DNA from: Euperipatoides rowelli
Taxonomy: Eukaryota; Onychophora; Udeonychophora; Euonychophora; Peripatopsidae
NCBI GenBank assembly: GCA_003024985.2
Contig: PXIH01S0003850.1
Strand: one strand, 5' to 3'
DNA: 12,242 bases
Shown here: positions 1 through 7,620 of the stretch, piece by piece
Layout of the letters: each line of letters starts with the position of its first letter
How positions within the stretch are numbered: the stretch's first letter is position 1
Translations under genes and position numbers: made by a program
Notes under the pieces: model-generated
The model's input: the letters and a program-made list of their open reading frames with translations, nothing else
What the model was told of the DNA's origin: nothing
Database searches by the model: none

Positions 1-183
1 GTTATAAAGTTTAAATGTAAGTGTAGGATAACATTTTTTAATAAAAATTTGCGTTCATAATCTTTAAATGCGTTTTTCTCCACTTTGTTTTTAACCATCT
101 AACAAACTTAGGAACAGCATATGTCTAAATGTTTAAGAGATATTTCAATAAAATTTGGTAAAATTATTACACATAAAATATGC

Positions 184-363
184 CAGGGGGTGACAAAGGT
201 TTTTTTTTTTTTCATTTTTCAAATTAAATTCAAAATACCGTGTATATGCTAATTAATTTACATAATATGTAAAAAAAATCAAATTCTACATAAGACAACT
301 TTGAGCCTATTTTAAACCATAAATTTAAAAAGTATTAGAAATAAAGCCTTCTGTCACTCCGTG
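184..363. repeat. Possible 180-base MITE with short terminal inverted repeats
   Basis: The left end CAGGGGGTGACAAAGG and the reverse complement of the right end, CACGGAGTGACAGAAGG, match except for two substitutions and one indel, and both run into T-rich sequence. The interior is AT-rich and has no coding potential. No target-site duplication is visible next to these ends, so the element is degraded or its boundaries are slightly off. It lies in the presumed downstream intron of the Ig gene. Confidence 0.4.
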
Positions 364-809
364 AAGTAGTTATCAAGGTATATAGGGAGAGTTGGCAGGT
401 ATGTTTTATCAAACAACCTTTTGCTAAAATTTTATGTTGCCGTGCGTGCATAAACATTATGATGTCAACATCATGTGATTTAGTAAATTTGGCGGTGGAA
501 AAAGCCAAAAAATTGAAAAGCATCGTACCCAGATACAAAAGTAATACCATCTAAAATAATGCAATTTATAAAGATAGTACACTGACTATACCTGGTAAAA
601 TAAAAATCTCATCTCTATATTAAACTACAACAAGTAAATTGCTCCATACAGTAGTTGTTTAGTAGCAGAATATGATCAATGATGACTTAAATATGAAATA
701 TAAATAATAATGGTAAACTTTGCCTCTATCATGGAAGCCCAATATATTAAAACATAAGTTAATTCAGTCTTATTATTAAACATATGCATAAAATTTTAAA
801 TATGTTTAC
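364..809 (-). other. AT-rich intron sequence 3' of Ig exon 2
   Basis: The segment starts at the exon 2 donor and continues toward the left edge. No further exon could be supported. An acceptor-like site (ATTTTAG at 557-551) precedes a hydrophobic frame, but it is in the wrong phase for the exon 2 donor. Nothing else recognisable was seen. Confidence 0.5.
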
Positions 810-1094
810 CTTTGACTCTAATTAAAACTTTAAACTCTTGTGTATCATTAGTCGCATTATTTGAAGCATAACATATGTAGTTATCACGGTCTTCAGATAC
901 AAGATCTATAATTTCAAGAGTAGCATTGTTAGTGCCATTTGTTGTTGTAACACGCTCATTATCACTCAGAACTCCCATTTCTTTTCCCCACCAAACGTCT
1001 GGATGAGGTAGTCCATAAGCTTTACACGTCAAAGTCACAGAATCTCCTTCAACTTTATTCAGCGACAGAGGCATCTTTATAAATGCAGGGACAC
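810..1094 (-). CDS. Ig-domain exon 2 (second, I-set-like Ig domain of the same gene), partial gene
   Basis: This internal coding exon of 285 bases follows an acceptor reading gactattttag above 1094 and ends at the donor AAAG|GTAAACAT (810/809). Both ends are phase 1, and joining it to the exon ending at 5974 restores one serine codon without a stop. The residues form a typical I-set domain: VEGDSVTLTCKAYGLPHP contains the first cysteine (residue 23), then WW (34-35), then EDRDNYIC with the second cysteine (74). The last strand, FKVLIRV, resembles the strand that precedes the membrane segment in basigins. Four sequons (NGT, NAT, NAT, NDT) bring the two-domain total to ten. The next exon, expected in phase 1 and perhaps encoding the transmembrane helix and cytoplasmic tail, was not found in bases 1-780. 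The Ig call is firm; the basigin-like call is inference. Confidence 0.85.
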
Positions 1095-1151
1095 CTAAAA
1101 TAGTCAAGAAATTTTCATTATTATACAAATATATACAAATACAAATATGCC

Positions 1152-1186
1152 GGACAACAACAGACTATAGTCCAGCAAGGTTGTCC
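1152..1186. repeat. Small imperfect hairpin with an inner palindrome
   Basis: GGACAAC (1152-1158) and GTTGTCC (1180-1186) are perfect inverted arms. Between them lies the palindrome GACTATAGTC (1163-1172). It sits just inside the intron, 58 bases from exon 2. It could be a decayed transposon end or chance. Confidence 0.3.
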
Positions 1187-1644
1187 CTGGTCCTAAATCT
1201 AATACTTTTTTTTTATTTTTTATATAATTTTTTTTATTTTATTTTTTATAATATTCTTTTTCTAAAATAGAAATAAAAATGTTAATAAAATAAGTTGCAG
1301 CCTAAAAGAATAAAGAACAGCATGACATCAACCGAGTGGTTATCAAATATTTAAATCTTAAAAACAACACTTTATAAGATTATTTTAATAGGTTAGTAAA
1401 AAACGTTATAACTTAAAATTATATATACGGTATATATAAAAAAAAAGATAACTACAAGTACAACTAAATAAATTATTTAAAATACAGGTAGCATATTTAA
1501 AATATTAGACAAAATTTTACAAATTGAATTACTTTAGGATATTATCTTAGTAGGCTATTGTTTTTAATTATAAATCTATTAGTCTATAAGCCAATTAAAA
1601 ATATATAGCCTATAGGTAGAAATTAAGGATTGGTAAAAGTGGTT
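1187..1644. other. AT-rich intron stretch with T-tracts, no gene seen
   Basis: The stretch contains a T-dominated low-complexity tract around 1205-1262 and otherwise unremarkable AT-rich sequence, with TAGGCTA and TAGCCTA words near 1550 and 1606. No open frame or RNA gene was recognised. Confidence 0.5.
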
Positions 1645-1678
1645 CAGTTAGGCCTAAATAGCAATTTAGGCTTAACTG
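1645..1678. repeat. 15-base inverted repeat (hairpin)
   Basis: CAGTTAGGCCTAAAT (1645-1659) pairs with ATTTAGGCTTAACTG (1664-1678) at 14 of 15 positions across the 4-base loop AGCA. The left arm contains the over-represented palindrome TAGGCCTA. No function is evident. Confidence 0.6.
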
Positions 1679-1789
1679 TTTGTTTATAAATGTTTCCATT
1701 TTTTTTTAAAATTCCATTATGTTATATACTGTATCATATTAAAGTCCTTTCCTGAGCTTTAAAATGAGAAAAATTTCAACTATCTAGGA

Positions 1790-2012
1790 CAGGGGGTCCC
1801 AACCCTGTTGAGTGTTCCCACGGGCAGCATAGCGCTCGTCGACCAATTTGTGAGTGCCCACAGCTGTTCGTCCACAAAACAAAAGTGTGTGTGTTAACTT
1901 GGCAGCGAGATCGTATTGGTTTTGATTGTGAGTGGTAAGGCAACCGATTTTAGGCAGTTGACCTAGTTTTACTTCGCAAATTGCGATGCGATACCGCTTA
2001 TTTCGAGCCCTG
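1790..2012. mobile_element. hAT-type transposon remnant(s)
   Basis: The block is clearly more GC-rich than its surroundings. Its left edge, CAGGGGGTCCCAACCCTG, matches the common hAT/Charlie-type terminus of the form CAGGGGTCCCCAACC. Its right edge, read on the minus strand, is CAGGGCTCGAAATAAGC, another terminus style seen in non-autonomous hAT elements, followed by GCGAT-rich subterminal sequence. The two ends differ beyond CAGGG, and the flanking 8-mers (ATCTAGGA and CTGTATAT) do not match. It may therefore be two abutting fragments rather than one element. An open frame on the minus strand through this block does not look like a protein. Confidence 0.5.
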
Positions 2013-2684
2013 CTGTATATGTCTACCGTAAGTTTAAGTTTAAAAAAAAAAAATAATAATTTCATTTCTACAAAAAATTAAATAACTCGAGTTCTATCCA
2101 ACTTAGAAACACATGTAATGGCTTATTTTAAAGCTAATTTACCACTCTTTAGAATATTGTTTAAAAAAACAGATATTGATTATGGTGCAATCTACAGTAT
2201 TATCTCTTCTTAAAGTTAAACTACTGAAAATTCCGGAGGTCACCAAATTTGGAAATTGAAATCACTCCGGATGGAAAATCCAGGAGCTCGCCCACATTGG
2301 GTTAAACGGTATTCATAATACCACATTTGGATGACATTTTAATTGACAGTCCAGATTAAAACATTCGTATTAAAGACTTGAATTAGGTCCTAAATAAATT
2401 AGAAATTGGAATTAGTTTAAATAGGAACAAATTACGAATTTTTCAAGCTGGAGATAGAGTATTTAAGACAAGACATATTATAAATGCTTAAAAAGTATAC
2501 CGGTAATTGAAACCAAAACCTAGACCAATTAAGTTCATTTTTAGGACTTGTTAGCTACTAAGCTTATAGGAAATTCTTACCAAATTTATCAACAATTTTA
2601 GCTCTTCTAAATAACTTAGTGGGTAAGAATATAGAATGGTCCTAAACTTTTTTCGTCCCAAATTGTATTAACTCGCTACAAACA

Positions 2685-2960
2685 CAAAATGACAATAGTA
2701 GTCGCATCACCTGTAGATAGGCATGGGAGCCATTATTTCACATCTAGACTTGGAAGGTTCGGAATGTCCTGTAACATTTGCTTCCCATTTATTAACAGTA
2801 GCCAAAAAAAAAAATACAACTTGACAAGGAGGCTTTGAGAATTATCTTTACTGTAAAAAATTTAATCAGAGCAAATGTGGCCACAAATTCACATTACAGG
2901 TACTCAACAATCCACAAACCACTCATACACATTTTTAGTTCAGCCAAGCAAATTCCAATT
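2685..2960 (+). pseudogene. RNase H domain remnant of the gypsy pol
   Basis: The segment shows the family hallmarks in shifted frames: ASPV, then GAIISHLDLEGSE, then VTFASHLLTVAKK, then a stretch matching the FTL strand before the usual DHKPL. The codon that should give the first catalytic aspartate before ASP is GTC (Val) at 2701-2703. A one-base frame change separates ASPV (frame of 2704) from the following GAIIS block (frame of 2717). A further tether segment carrying PILSA follows toward 3000. Confidence 0.75.
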
Positions 2961-3339
2961 CTGTCTGCAGCCAGTTATAATGTTGAGCACTGATATTATC
3001 GGCATACAATATTCTATCAAATAGGCCTACTGACGTTTAAACTAAACTGCAATGTGGATTGCTTTGTCTCGACCATCCTGTAATGAACAAAACCCTCAAA
3101 GGCAGAACTAGACACACAAGTATTCCTCATTGGACATAAAATGAAATTGTGGTAGAAACTAATAAGGATGAACAACTAGCAAAGATTCAACAATACATAA
3201 AAAAATGGATGGTTACGAGACACATTGCCTACAACCTTTAACCCATATTAAAATAAAAAGCAATAAATATCACTTCAAAAAGGATGCCTTATGCGGTGAA
3301 ATATAGTGGTGATTCATGTAAAACCTACGATTTTTCATA

Positions 3340-3555
3340 CTAAAAGAATTATATACAGTACATCTTACAGCTTTAGTGCGGATGAAAATGTTAGCCCACT
3401 CCCTTTGTTGCTGGCCAGCTATAGCCAAGGACATTGAACAGACTGCTCAAGAATATCCTACATGCGTAATGCACATAATGGATCCCAAAACACTACACCC
3501 ATGGATTAGACCTGATGCTCCTTGGGAACGCATATATGTAGACTTTGCAGGCTAA
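3340..3555 (+). pseudogene. Integrase zinc-binding and linker fragment
   Basis: This frame stays open for about 71 codons and ends at TAA 3553-3555. It reads HLTALVRMKMLAHS, WPAIAKDIE, then HPWIRPDAPWERIYVDFAG. This is the H2C2 zinc-binding region and the start of the catalytic core of gypsy integrases. One of the paired zinc cysteines appears as Tyr (EYPTC where C-x-x-C is expected). The aspartate in VDFAG (3541-3543) is the first residue of the D,D-35-E triad. The stop falls directly after it. Confidence 0.75.
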
Positions 3556-3845
3556 ACTTTTTAAGACTAGTAGCTGCTTATGCCAAGTGGCCAGAAGTCG
3601 TCTGTGTATCAACAGATATCATTCATAAGGCGCTGATCATAGCTTATTTCACATACTATGGATATCCGATACCATTATCGGATAACGGCACACAATTTGC
3701 CTCTGGAGCATTTACTAAATTCTGTAAGAATCGTGTCATACACTACACATTCAACTCCACCTTTCCACTTCTTAAGCTGGATAACTTCACAAATCTAACA
3801 TTAAAAATAAAAAAAACATGCTATTTAATCAGAATACACCATTAA
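3522..3845 (+). pseudogene. Integrase catalytic core fragment
   Basis: The frame overlaps the previous fragment but in a different phase; the homologous part begins near 3556. It contains AAYAKWPEVV, YFTYYGYPIPLSDNGTQF (second catalytic aspartate, 3681-3683), then CKNRVIHYT. The usual HPQSNGQ stretch is shortened, and the third acidic residue appears as Asp in LDNFTN (3780-3782) where the family has Glu in ENF. The assignment to the DDE integrase fold is firm from DNGTQF and its spacing. The Met at its nominal start is not biologically meaningful because it arises from the frameshift. Confidence 0.8.
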
Positions 3846-4187
3846 CTAGGGTTGGGGAAAAATACTAATTTTGATATCCGGATAACCGCCATTACTAACC
3901 AGATATCAGACGATTACAGGTTATAGAAAAGATTGGGAAAACGGAAATTGATCAACTATGTCCCACAAGGTTAGTTATGACTCCTCAGGGAACACAAAAA
4001 CACTTAAAATCATTACCACTATAAACCAACCCTAGGAAATCGATCCTTATCACAACTACCATACACACCCTCATCTCTAGACACATCACTCCGGGCTGTA
4101 GAATCTATCAATTCACCTAGATATCCCGGAAGTCAAACATCCCCATTCCGTTATCAGGCCACATTTTTAATATAGGATAATGTCATG

Positions 4188-4233
4188 TATTTTAAGTAAT
4201 ACCAGGTAATTATTTTAAGTAATACCAGGTAAT
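4188..4233. repeat. Exact 23-base tandem duplication (2 copies)
   Basis: A 23-base unit beginning TATTTTAAGTAATACC occurs twice back to back (4188-4210, 4211-4233) with no mismatches. It lies between the end of the gypsy relic and the TTAA-flanked element. It looks like a recent slippage duplication. Confidence 0.9.
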
Positions 4234-4341
4234 TATTACTGAGCATAGAATACTTATACATGCTTTTATATATTCTGTGTAGCCTACTATAGTTGTCTCA
4301 ATGGAACCCGTTTTTCAGATAACTCTTAAATTTATCTTGTA

Positions 4342-5201
4342 TTAACCTTCCAACGAGCGCGCAGTCGTAAATTTTACAACAAATTCAATTTTTTATAAAA
4401 TGTGTCTATGTGTATGGTCTTGTGGGTTTTTCTCTGCCTTCTATTCCTAAAACTAACTCCCCACTACAATATTGGTAGGTTTTTACCATGCACATAGCCC
4501 GTTTTATAATTATTTTTTAAAATTATAAGTAAAAAGACATCCAGACATAAGTTTTATGACACGCGCCCACTCATGTTAACAATAATATTGATTTTCAGGT
4601 AGCGTAATACAAATATTATAAAACATTTAGGAATAAACTTATATATTTTTAAAATCAGAATTTAATGTAGATTTCAAAAATCAAAAGCAAAAAATCTTAT
4701 CTCCAACGATAGAGAAACAGTAAAGGAAAAAGTAAGATAAACTGGCTTTTTCTTTTTTTTTCTTTTTTACAGCTGACTTTTAGAAATAAAATCATAAAAA
4801 AAATATCTGTTTGTTGGAATATTTTTTTCTTTATACAGTATATTAAAATTCCTGACAAAAAATACTATTTAAGTTTTTTTCTATGAGTTAGAGATTTTGA
4901 AATATTTAAAATAATGTATTACAGGTATCTGGACATAGCCTAGCATACAGTATAAATACAAGCGTAATAAATGTGACATTTAGAAAAATAATCATAAAAT
5001 AAAATCTGTTTGTTGGAATTTTTTTTCTTTATATAGCCTATATTTATTAAAATTCCTGATAAACAATAGAACAAAAATGTGTAATAATTTCATTATTAGC
5101 AGACACATATTTAGAAATTTTTATAGGATTCTATGAATCGTAAAAATTACAACATGCGACAGCTCATGTTAAAAATTTGTGTGCGTCCGCTCAAAGGTTA
5201 A
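4342..5201. mobile_element. TTAA-flanked piggyBac-like non-autonomous element
   Basis: A TTAA tetramer at each end (4342-4345 and 5198-5201) brackets sequence whose ends are diverged inverted repeats. The left end reads CCTTCCAACGAGCGCGCAG. The right end, reverse-complemented, reads CCTTTGAGCGGACGCACAC. Both continue into a similar AAATTTT(A/T) stretch, giving roughly 60% agreement. A TTAA target and CCTT ends are typical of piggyBac-superfamily MITEs. The motif CTCATGTTAA recurs at 4570 and 5163. The interior encodes no transposase, so the element would depend on one supplied elsewhere. Because TTAA is common in AT-rich DNA, the boundaries are plausible rather than proven. Confidence 0.5.
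4775..5068. repeat. Diverged direct repeat, two about 90-base copies 200 bases apart
   Basis: Copy A (4775-4864) and copy B (4975-5068) share GAC.TTTAGAAA, then ATCATAAAA, then TCTGTTTGTTGGAAT, TTTCTTTATA, and TTAAAATTCCTGA, at roughly 80-85% by eye. The flanks are unrelated. Both lie inside the TTAA-bounded element, so they may be an internal duplication of that element. Confidence 0.75.
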
Positions 5202-5347
5202 TTAAACTAGGCTAGTTAGCCTATATTTTAATAAGTGCTTATTTTCCTCTTAGATAAGACATGACCAGCCCATATGTAGGCTATACTGATAAAAAATAAT
5301 TCAGAAAACAAATTCATCTTAAAAAACCGATTTTATGGCAACTCACA

Positions 5348-5500
5348 TACTTACAGTGTAGCCTACTATTGAGATATTCAAAGGCTAGTAGAAATAAGAA
5401 TTCTATATACATGAGAAATTTAAAGATTTGGAACTCACTACATAAAGAATTTTTTGATAGATCTTTTAAACATCTTAAATTTTATAAGGAAAAATGTTAA
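5348..5500 (+). pseudogene. Possible C-terminal fragment of a LINE reverse transcriptase ORF
   Basis: An open frame ending at TAA 5498-5500 includes YMRNLKIWNSLHKEFF and SFKHLKFYK. The pattern R-x-W-N-S-L-P ... F-K-x-x-L closes the ORF2 of many non-LTR retrotransposons (Jockey, CR1 and I types). Here the Pro is His. A T- and A-rich tail follows to about 5700, as expected for a 3' untranslated end. The piece is short, so the similarity could be accidental. No upstream RT domain was found nearby. Confidence 0.35.
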
Positions 5501-5756
5501 ACCAATTTATTGTAAATAGATTTGGTTTTTGTAAAACCTTATTTTAGTTACAATTTGAAATCTTCAAAAAGACTGTAGATGATTATATTTATACCTACAT
5601 ACTGATTTGTTTATTTTATTTTTTAATTTTTTAATTTTATACTTTAATCTTGTTTGGTTTTCATATTTGTTAATTATTTGTTTAATTTTTGTTCTTGTTT
5701 GATTTGTTCTGTAACTTTTCACAAGAATTTGTTTTCTTAAAGCAAGTGAATTTGAA
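5501..5756. other. T-rich low-complexity stretch
   Basis: Dominated by TTTATTTT and TTTAATTT-type words, especially 5605-5700. It may be the 3' tail of the LINE-like fragment just upstream. A short open frame in this region and the next has no recognisable domain. Confidence 0.45.
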
Positions 5757-5845
5757 TATCGGGTGGGGGGGGGGGGAAGAGGGGCTGTTGTCCCTTGGCC
5801 TCAATTTTCAAGGGCCTCAAATTGATCGAAAGGCCCTGAACATAA
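5757..5845. repeat. GC-rich repeat remnant with a 12-G run
   Basis: A run of 12 G (5765-5776) leads into GAGGGGCTGTTGTCCCTTGG and two copies of GGCCTCAA plus an AGGCCCTG word. This style (read on the minus strand as CAGGGCCT ... GAGGCC ... CCCC) is common in old interspersed repeats, but I cannot assign a family. It lies about 130 bases inside the donor side of the intron. Confidence 0.4.
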
Positions 5846-5973
5846 CAATTAGGTTTATTGACATTTATACAAACCTTTAGAACTTTCATATTTATTATAA
5901 ATGTGATTACAATGCTTAAAAAAAATGAATTTTAATGACAAATTAGTACAAATAAAAAAAAATTGATACTTAC

Positions 5974-6267
5974 TCCAAACAGATATATTTTTACTGTAAT
6001 CCATGCTGGAATAGTTAAGCTTACATGTGTACACTCCTGCATCAAGGCTTGCATTAACATACCGATGGCCTACAATCAGTATGTTGGTTAGTGTTTCATT
6101 AGGGTGAAAGTGTCTATTTTTTTTAGTAGCTTCTTTGAAAGTAATATTAAGATCCTTCCCTTCAAATTGCCACCTGAAATTTGGGCTGTCTCTTTCTAAA
6201 GTGAAATTGCATTCCAGTCGAAGTTCTTTTCCTTCTGTCAGAATGGCATCTTGTGTGGCAATTATTT
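5974..6267 (-). CDS. Ig-domain exon 1 (first Ig domain of a basigin/neuroplastin-like glycoprotein), partial gene
   Basis: This is an internal coding exon of 294 bases. The acceptor reads tttttctctag just above 6267 and the donor is A|GTAAGTATC at 5974/5973. It starts with the last two bases of a split codon and ends with the first base of the next, so both boundaries are phase 1, as is usual for Ig-domain exons. The roughly 97 residues show an Ig fold: TEGKELRLEC gives the first cysteine (residue 19), FRWQF the core tryptophan (32), and DAGVYTC the Tyr-corner motif and second cysteine (81). Six N-glycosylation sequons are visible (NFT, NIT, NET, NAS, NYS, NIS). The domain is inferred to be extracellular. 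The open frame extends to 6298 and 5855, but those ends are intron sequence. The family assignment rests on the two-domain layout and glycosylation, known for basigin, embigin and neuroplastin; another Ig-superfamily receptor is possible. Confidence 0.82.
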
Positions 6268-6299
6268 CTAGAGAAAAAGCAGACAGTTTATTAGTCAAA

Positions 6300-6318
6300 A
6301 AAAAAAAAAAAAAAAATT
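6300..6318. repeat. Poly-A run
   Basis: About 18-19 consecutive A lie roughly 30 bases upstream (in gene sense) of the exon 1 acceptor. On the minus strand this is a T-tract that adds to the pyrimidine-rich region before the splice site. Confidence 0.8.
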
Positions 6319-6426
6319 AGAAATTTAATATGGTTTGGTATAAGTAAAAAAATAGATCAATTTAAAATATATTTACGGTATTAAGAAAAATGTTTTAAAA
6401 TGTATTACGGTAATAGGCTAATATTC

Positions 6427-6445
6427 AATAGGCTAATAGCCTATT
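6427..6445. repeat. Short perfect hairpin AATAGGCT/AGCCTATT
   Basis: Eight-base perfect arms (6427-6434 and 6438-6445) are separated by AAT. Another TAGGCTA word lies just upstream near 6415. It belongs to the family of short TAGGCTA/TAGCCTA words spread over the window. Confidence 0.6.
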
Positions 6446-6573
6446 CAGTTCAGGTTTGGTGGAGGTAAGTAGGCCTACTTTACTTCAAAATACTAAAATT
6501 GCATTCTATTTATTACATGCACAAACAGATTTTTATTTAAAATAGTGTCATTATAGTCTATTTCAAAGCATAA

Positions 6574-6744
6574 GCATGTGTATTCTTCTATGAAATGTTG
6601 CAAAATAAAAATAGCTTGGAGAACAAAAGTAACATACTTGACATGAATATAATGGAATCACAGTCTGGATTTAGACCACAAAATATAATTGAAGGACTCG
6701 GAGCTAAAGGCGACAAGCCCACATATATGATTTTGAGTAAATAA
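6574..6744 (+). other. Short unassigned open frame, possible gene fragment
   Basis: The frame runs from after a stop at 6571-6573 to a stop at 6742-6744, with the first Met at 6595 (49 codons). The part SGFRPQNIIEGLGAKGDKP is unusually rich in Gly, Pro and charged residues for this AT-rich DNA, and its codons are locally GC-richer. The P-x-x-II-G ... G spacing loosely recalls an HP1 chromo shadow domain, but I do not assert this. A GTAAAT donor-like site lies near 6736. It is antisense to the host gene. It could be a pseudogene scrap, an exon of a nested gene, or chance. The minus-strand frame across the same bases is taken to be a shadow. Confidence 0.25.
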
Positions 6745-6934
6745 AGTAAAGTTACAAACAACTTGTAAAGAATTACTTTTGATTTCATAATTTATTACAT
6801 ATTTAGCCTATACACTAAAAATATAAATTATTTTAATGAAACTATGTAGCCTACAACAATTCTTTAATATTTAAAAAATAACTTTTGTTATTAACAGTTT
6901 GTATGAAAATGAGAACAAGGTAAAATTAAGCCAT

Positions 6935-6996
6935 TTTAACCAACAGATGTAAAGGACCCCCAAAACACTACACCCATGGGAGATAGAAACTAAAGC
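6935..6996 (+). pseudogene. Second, shorter Ty3/gypsy integrase fragment
   Basis: Twenty-one bases at 6959-6979 are identical to 3484-3504 in the larger gypsy relic. In frame they read PKTLHPWE, the linker after the integrase zinc finger. The preceding codons give QQM then a stop, where the family has a CQQ-type motif. Sequence outside the identity differs from the larger copy, so this comes from a related element rather than a simple local duplication. It lies directly beside a gag relic that points the other way. Confidence 0.6.
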
Positions 6997-7059
6997 TGGA
7001 AACTAAAGTTAATAAACATTCAATGATGTGGAATGTTGTTATAATTGTGGAATATTATA

Positions 7060-7619
7060 ATCAATATTAAAAAAAGTGGGTAAAGTTGAAATTTGTTCTT
7101 TTCATAAACAGTCTAATATATTGCCATCATTAATTCAAAAAATAAACTGATCTACTAAACAGAAATTTAATTTCTCTTTAAGTTCGCAATTTTTACTTAG
7201 CTTACAGAGTTCAGTGGCAAAATTTATAACCGATTCACCTGGTACTTGAATTTTTTTTCTCCCGCAGGTTAAATCTTTCAACACGAGCTAGCAGTCTAGG
7301 AGAAAAATGGTGTTCCAAAGTAGAAAATATTTCATTGAAGCATTTATTTTTAGGAATTTTAGGAGCAAGTAGATCACATACCGGTAGTTAAATAAATAGT
7401 TTCCAACTTTCCTATAATAGTTAACATTGTAGCAATTTTAAGTTCTTCCACTTTGCAATTAAATATAATTTTAACTGCTATAACGTGTCTAGTTAAAACA
7501 TGTTGGATGAAAGGTCCTAATTTATTATCCATAAAATAATAATTTGATTTTCTCATCATCAATTTATTTTCTAACATATTTGTGCCCTCCATGGAATAAA
7601 CTAAATTTATAACAAACAA
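7060..7619 (-). pseudogene. gag: Degenerate Ty3/gypsy gag (capsid) fragment
   Basis: Read on the minus strand, successive pieces follow a gypsy Gag capsid in order. VEELKIATMLTIIG (about 7451-7410) recalls the K-x-A-x-L-L-x-x-IG segment. Next come DLLAPKIPK (7375-7349), STLEHHFSP, RLLARVERFNLRE, and then, after a frame change, QVPGESVINFATELCKLS (7248-7195). The last, INDGNILDCL (about 7127-7098), resembles the G-I-x-D-x-x-I-x-x-x-LL segment. One frame is open from 7619 to a stop at about 7373, and at least two frame changes follow. No nucleocapsid zinc knuckle or LTR was seen. It shares the host gene's orientation but is unrelated to it. Confidence 0.7.
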
Positions 7620-7620
7620 T

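Larger units (their letters stand above)
2163..4010 (+). pseudogene. pol: Degenerate Ty3/gypsy retrotransposon pol (RT, RNase H, integrase)
   Basis: Fragments of a gypsy-type polyprotein lie in the canonical order, interrupted by stops and frameshifts. A weak protease-like motif (IDYGA, 2175-2189, against DTGA) is followed by the reverse transcriptase active site HLDDIL (2324-2341) and a connection segment reading LNRNKLRIFQAG. RNase H starts near 2701, and integrase zinc-binding and core regions span about 3361-3790. A trace of the end (IDQL, near 3950) resembles the HVDQL motif of gypsy pol C-termini. Only about 135 bases separate the protease trace from LDD, so most of RT is deleted. No long terminal repeats were identified. 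The relic runs antisense to the host Ig gene inside its intron and cannot produce a working enzyme. Confidence 0.85.
1095..5973 (-). other. Intron between the two Ig exons
   Basis: This 4,879-base phase-1 intron begins GTAAGTATC at 5973 and ends ATTTTAG at 1095. Both splice signals are good matches to consensus and the flanking frames join cleanly. It is filled with transposon remnants: a Ty3/gypsy pol relic, a TTAA-flanked element, hAT-type ends and a possible LINE tail. The pol relic runs antisense to the host gene. Confidence 0.75.

Noticed and set aside
335-550. Minus-strand frame beginning MVLLLYLGTMLFNFLAF as the missing transmembrane exon
   Set aside because: A good acceptor (ATTTTAG, ending at 551) precedes it, but the exon 2 donor is phase 1. 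Splicing in phase 1 reads a different frame that stops after about 22 codons and is not a clean membrane helix.
1784-2065. 93-codon minus-strand open frame as a gene
   Set aside because: It coincides with the hAT-type GC-rich block, and its residues match no domain I recognise. It is the translation of transposon sequence.
2163-4233. Long terminal repeats flanking the gypsy relic
   Set aside because: I looked for matching direct repeats on either side and found only the local 23-base tandem unit, which is too short and present on one side only.
5855-5973. C-terminal extension of the first Ig exon frame
   Set aside because: The frame continues past a strong GTAAGT donor into AT-rich low-complexity residues. 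The Ig fold is complete at the donor, and the next exon joins in phase.
6135-6320. 61-codon plus-strand open frame
   Set aside because: It is the antisense shadow of the first Ig exon.
6588-6788. 66-codon minus-strand hydrophobic frame
   Set aside because: It lies antisense to the more protein-like plus-strand frame and has no splice or domain support.
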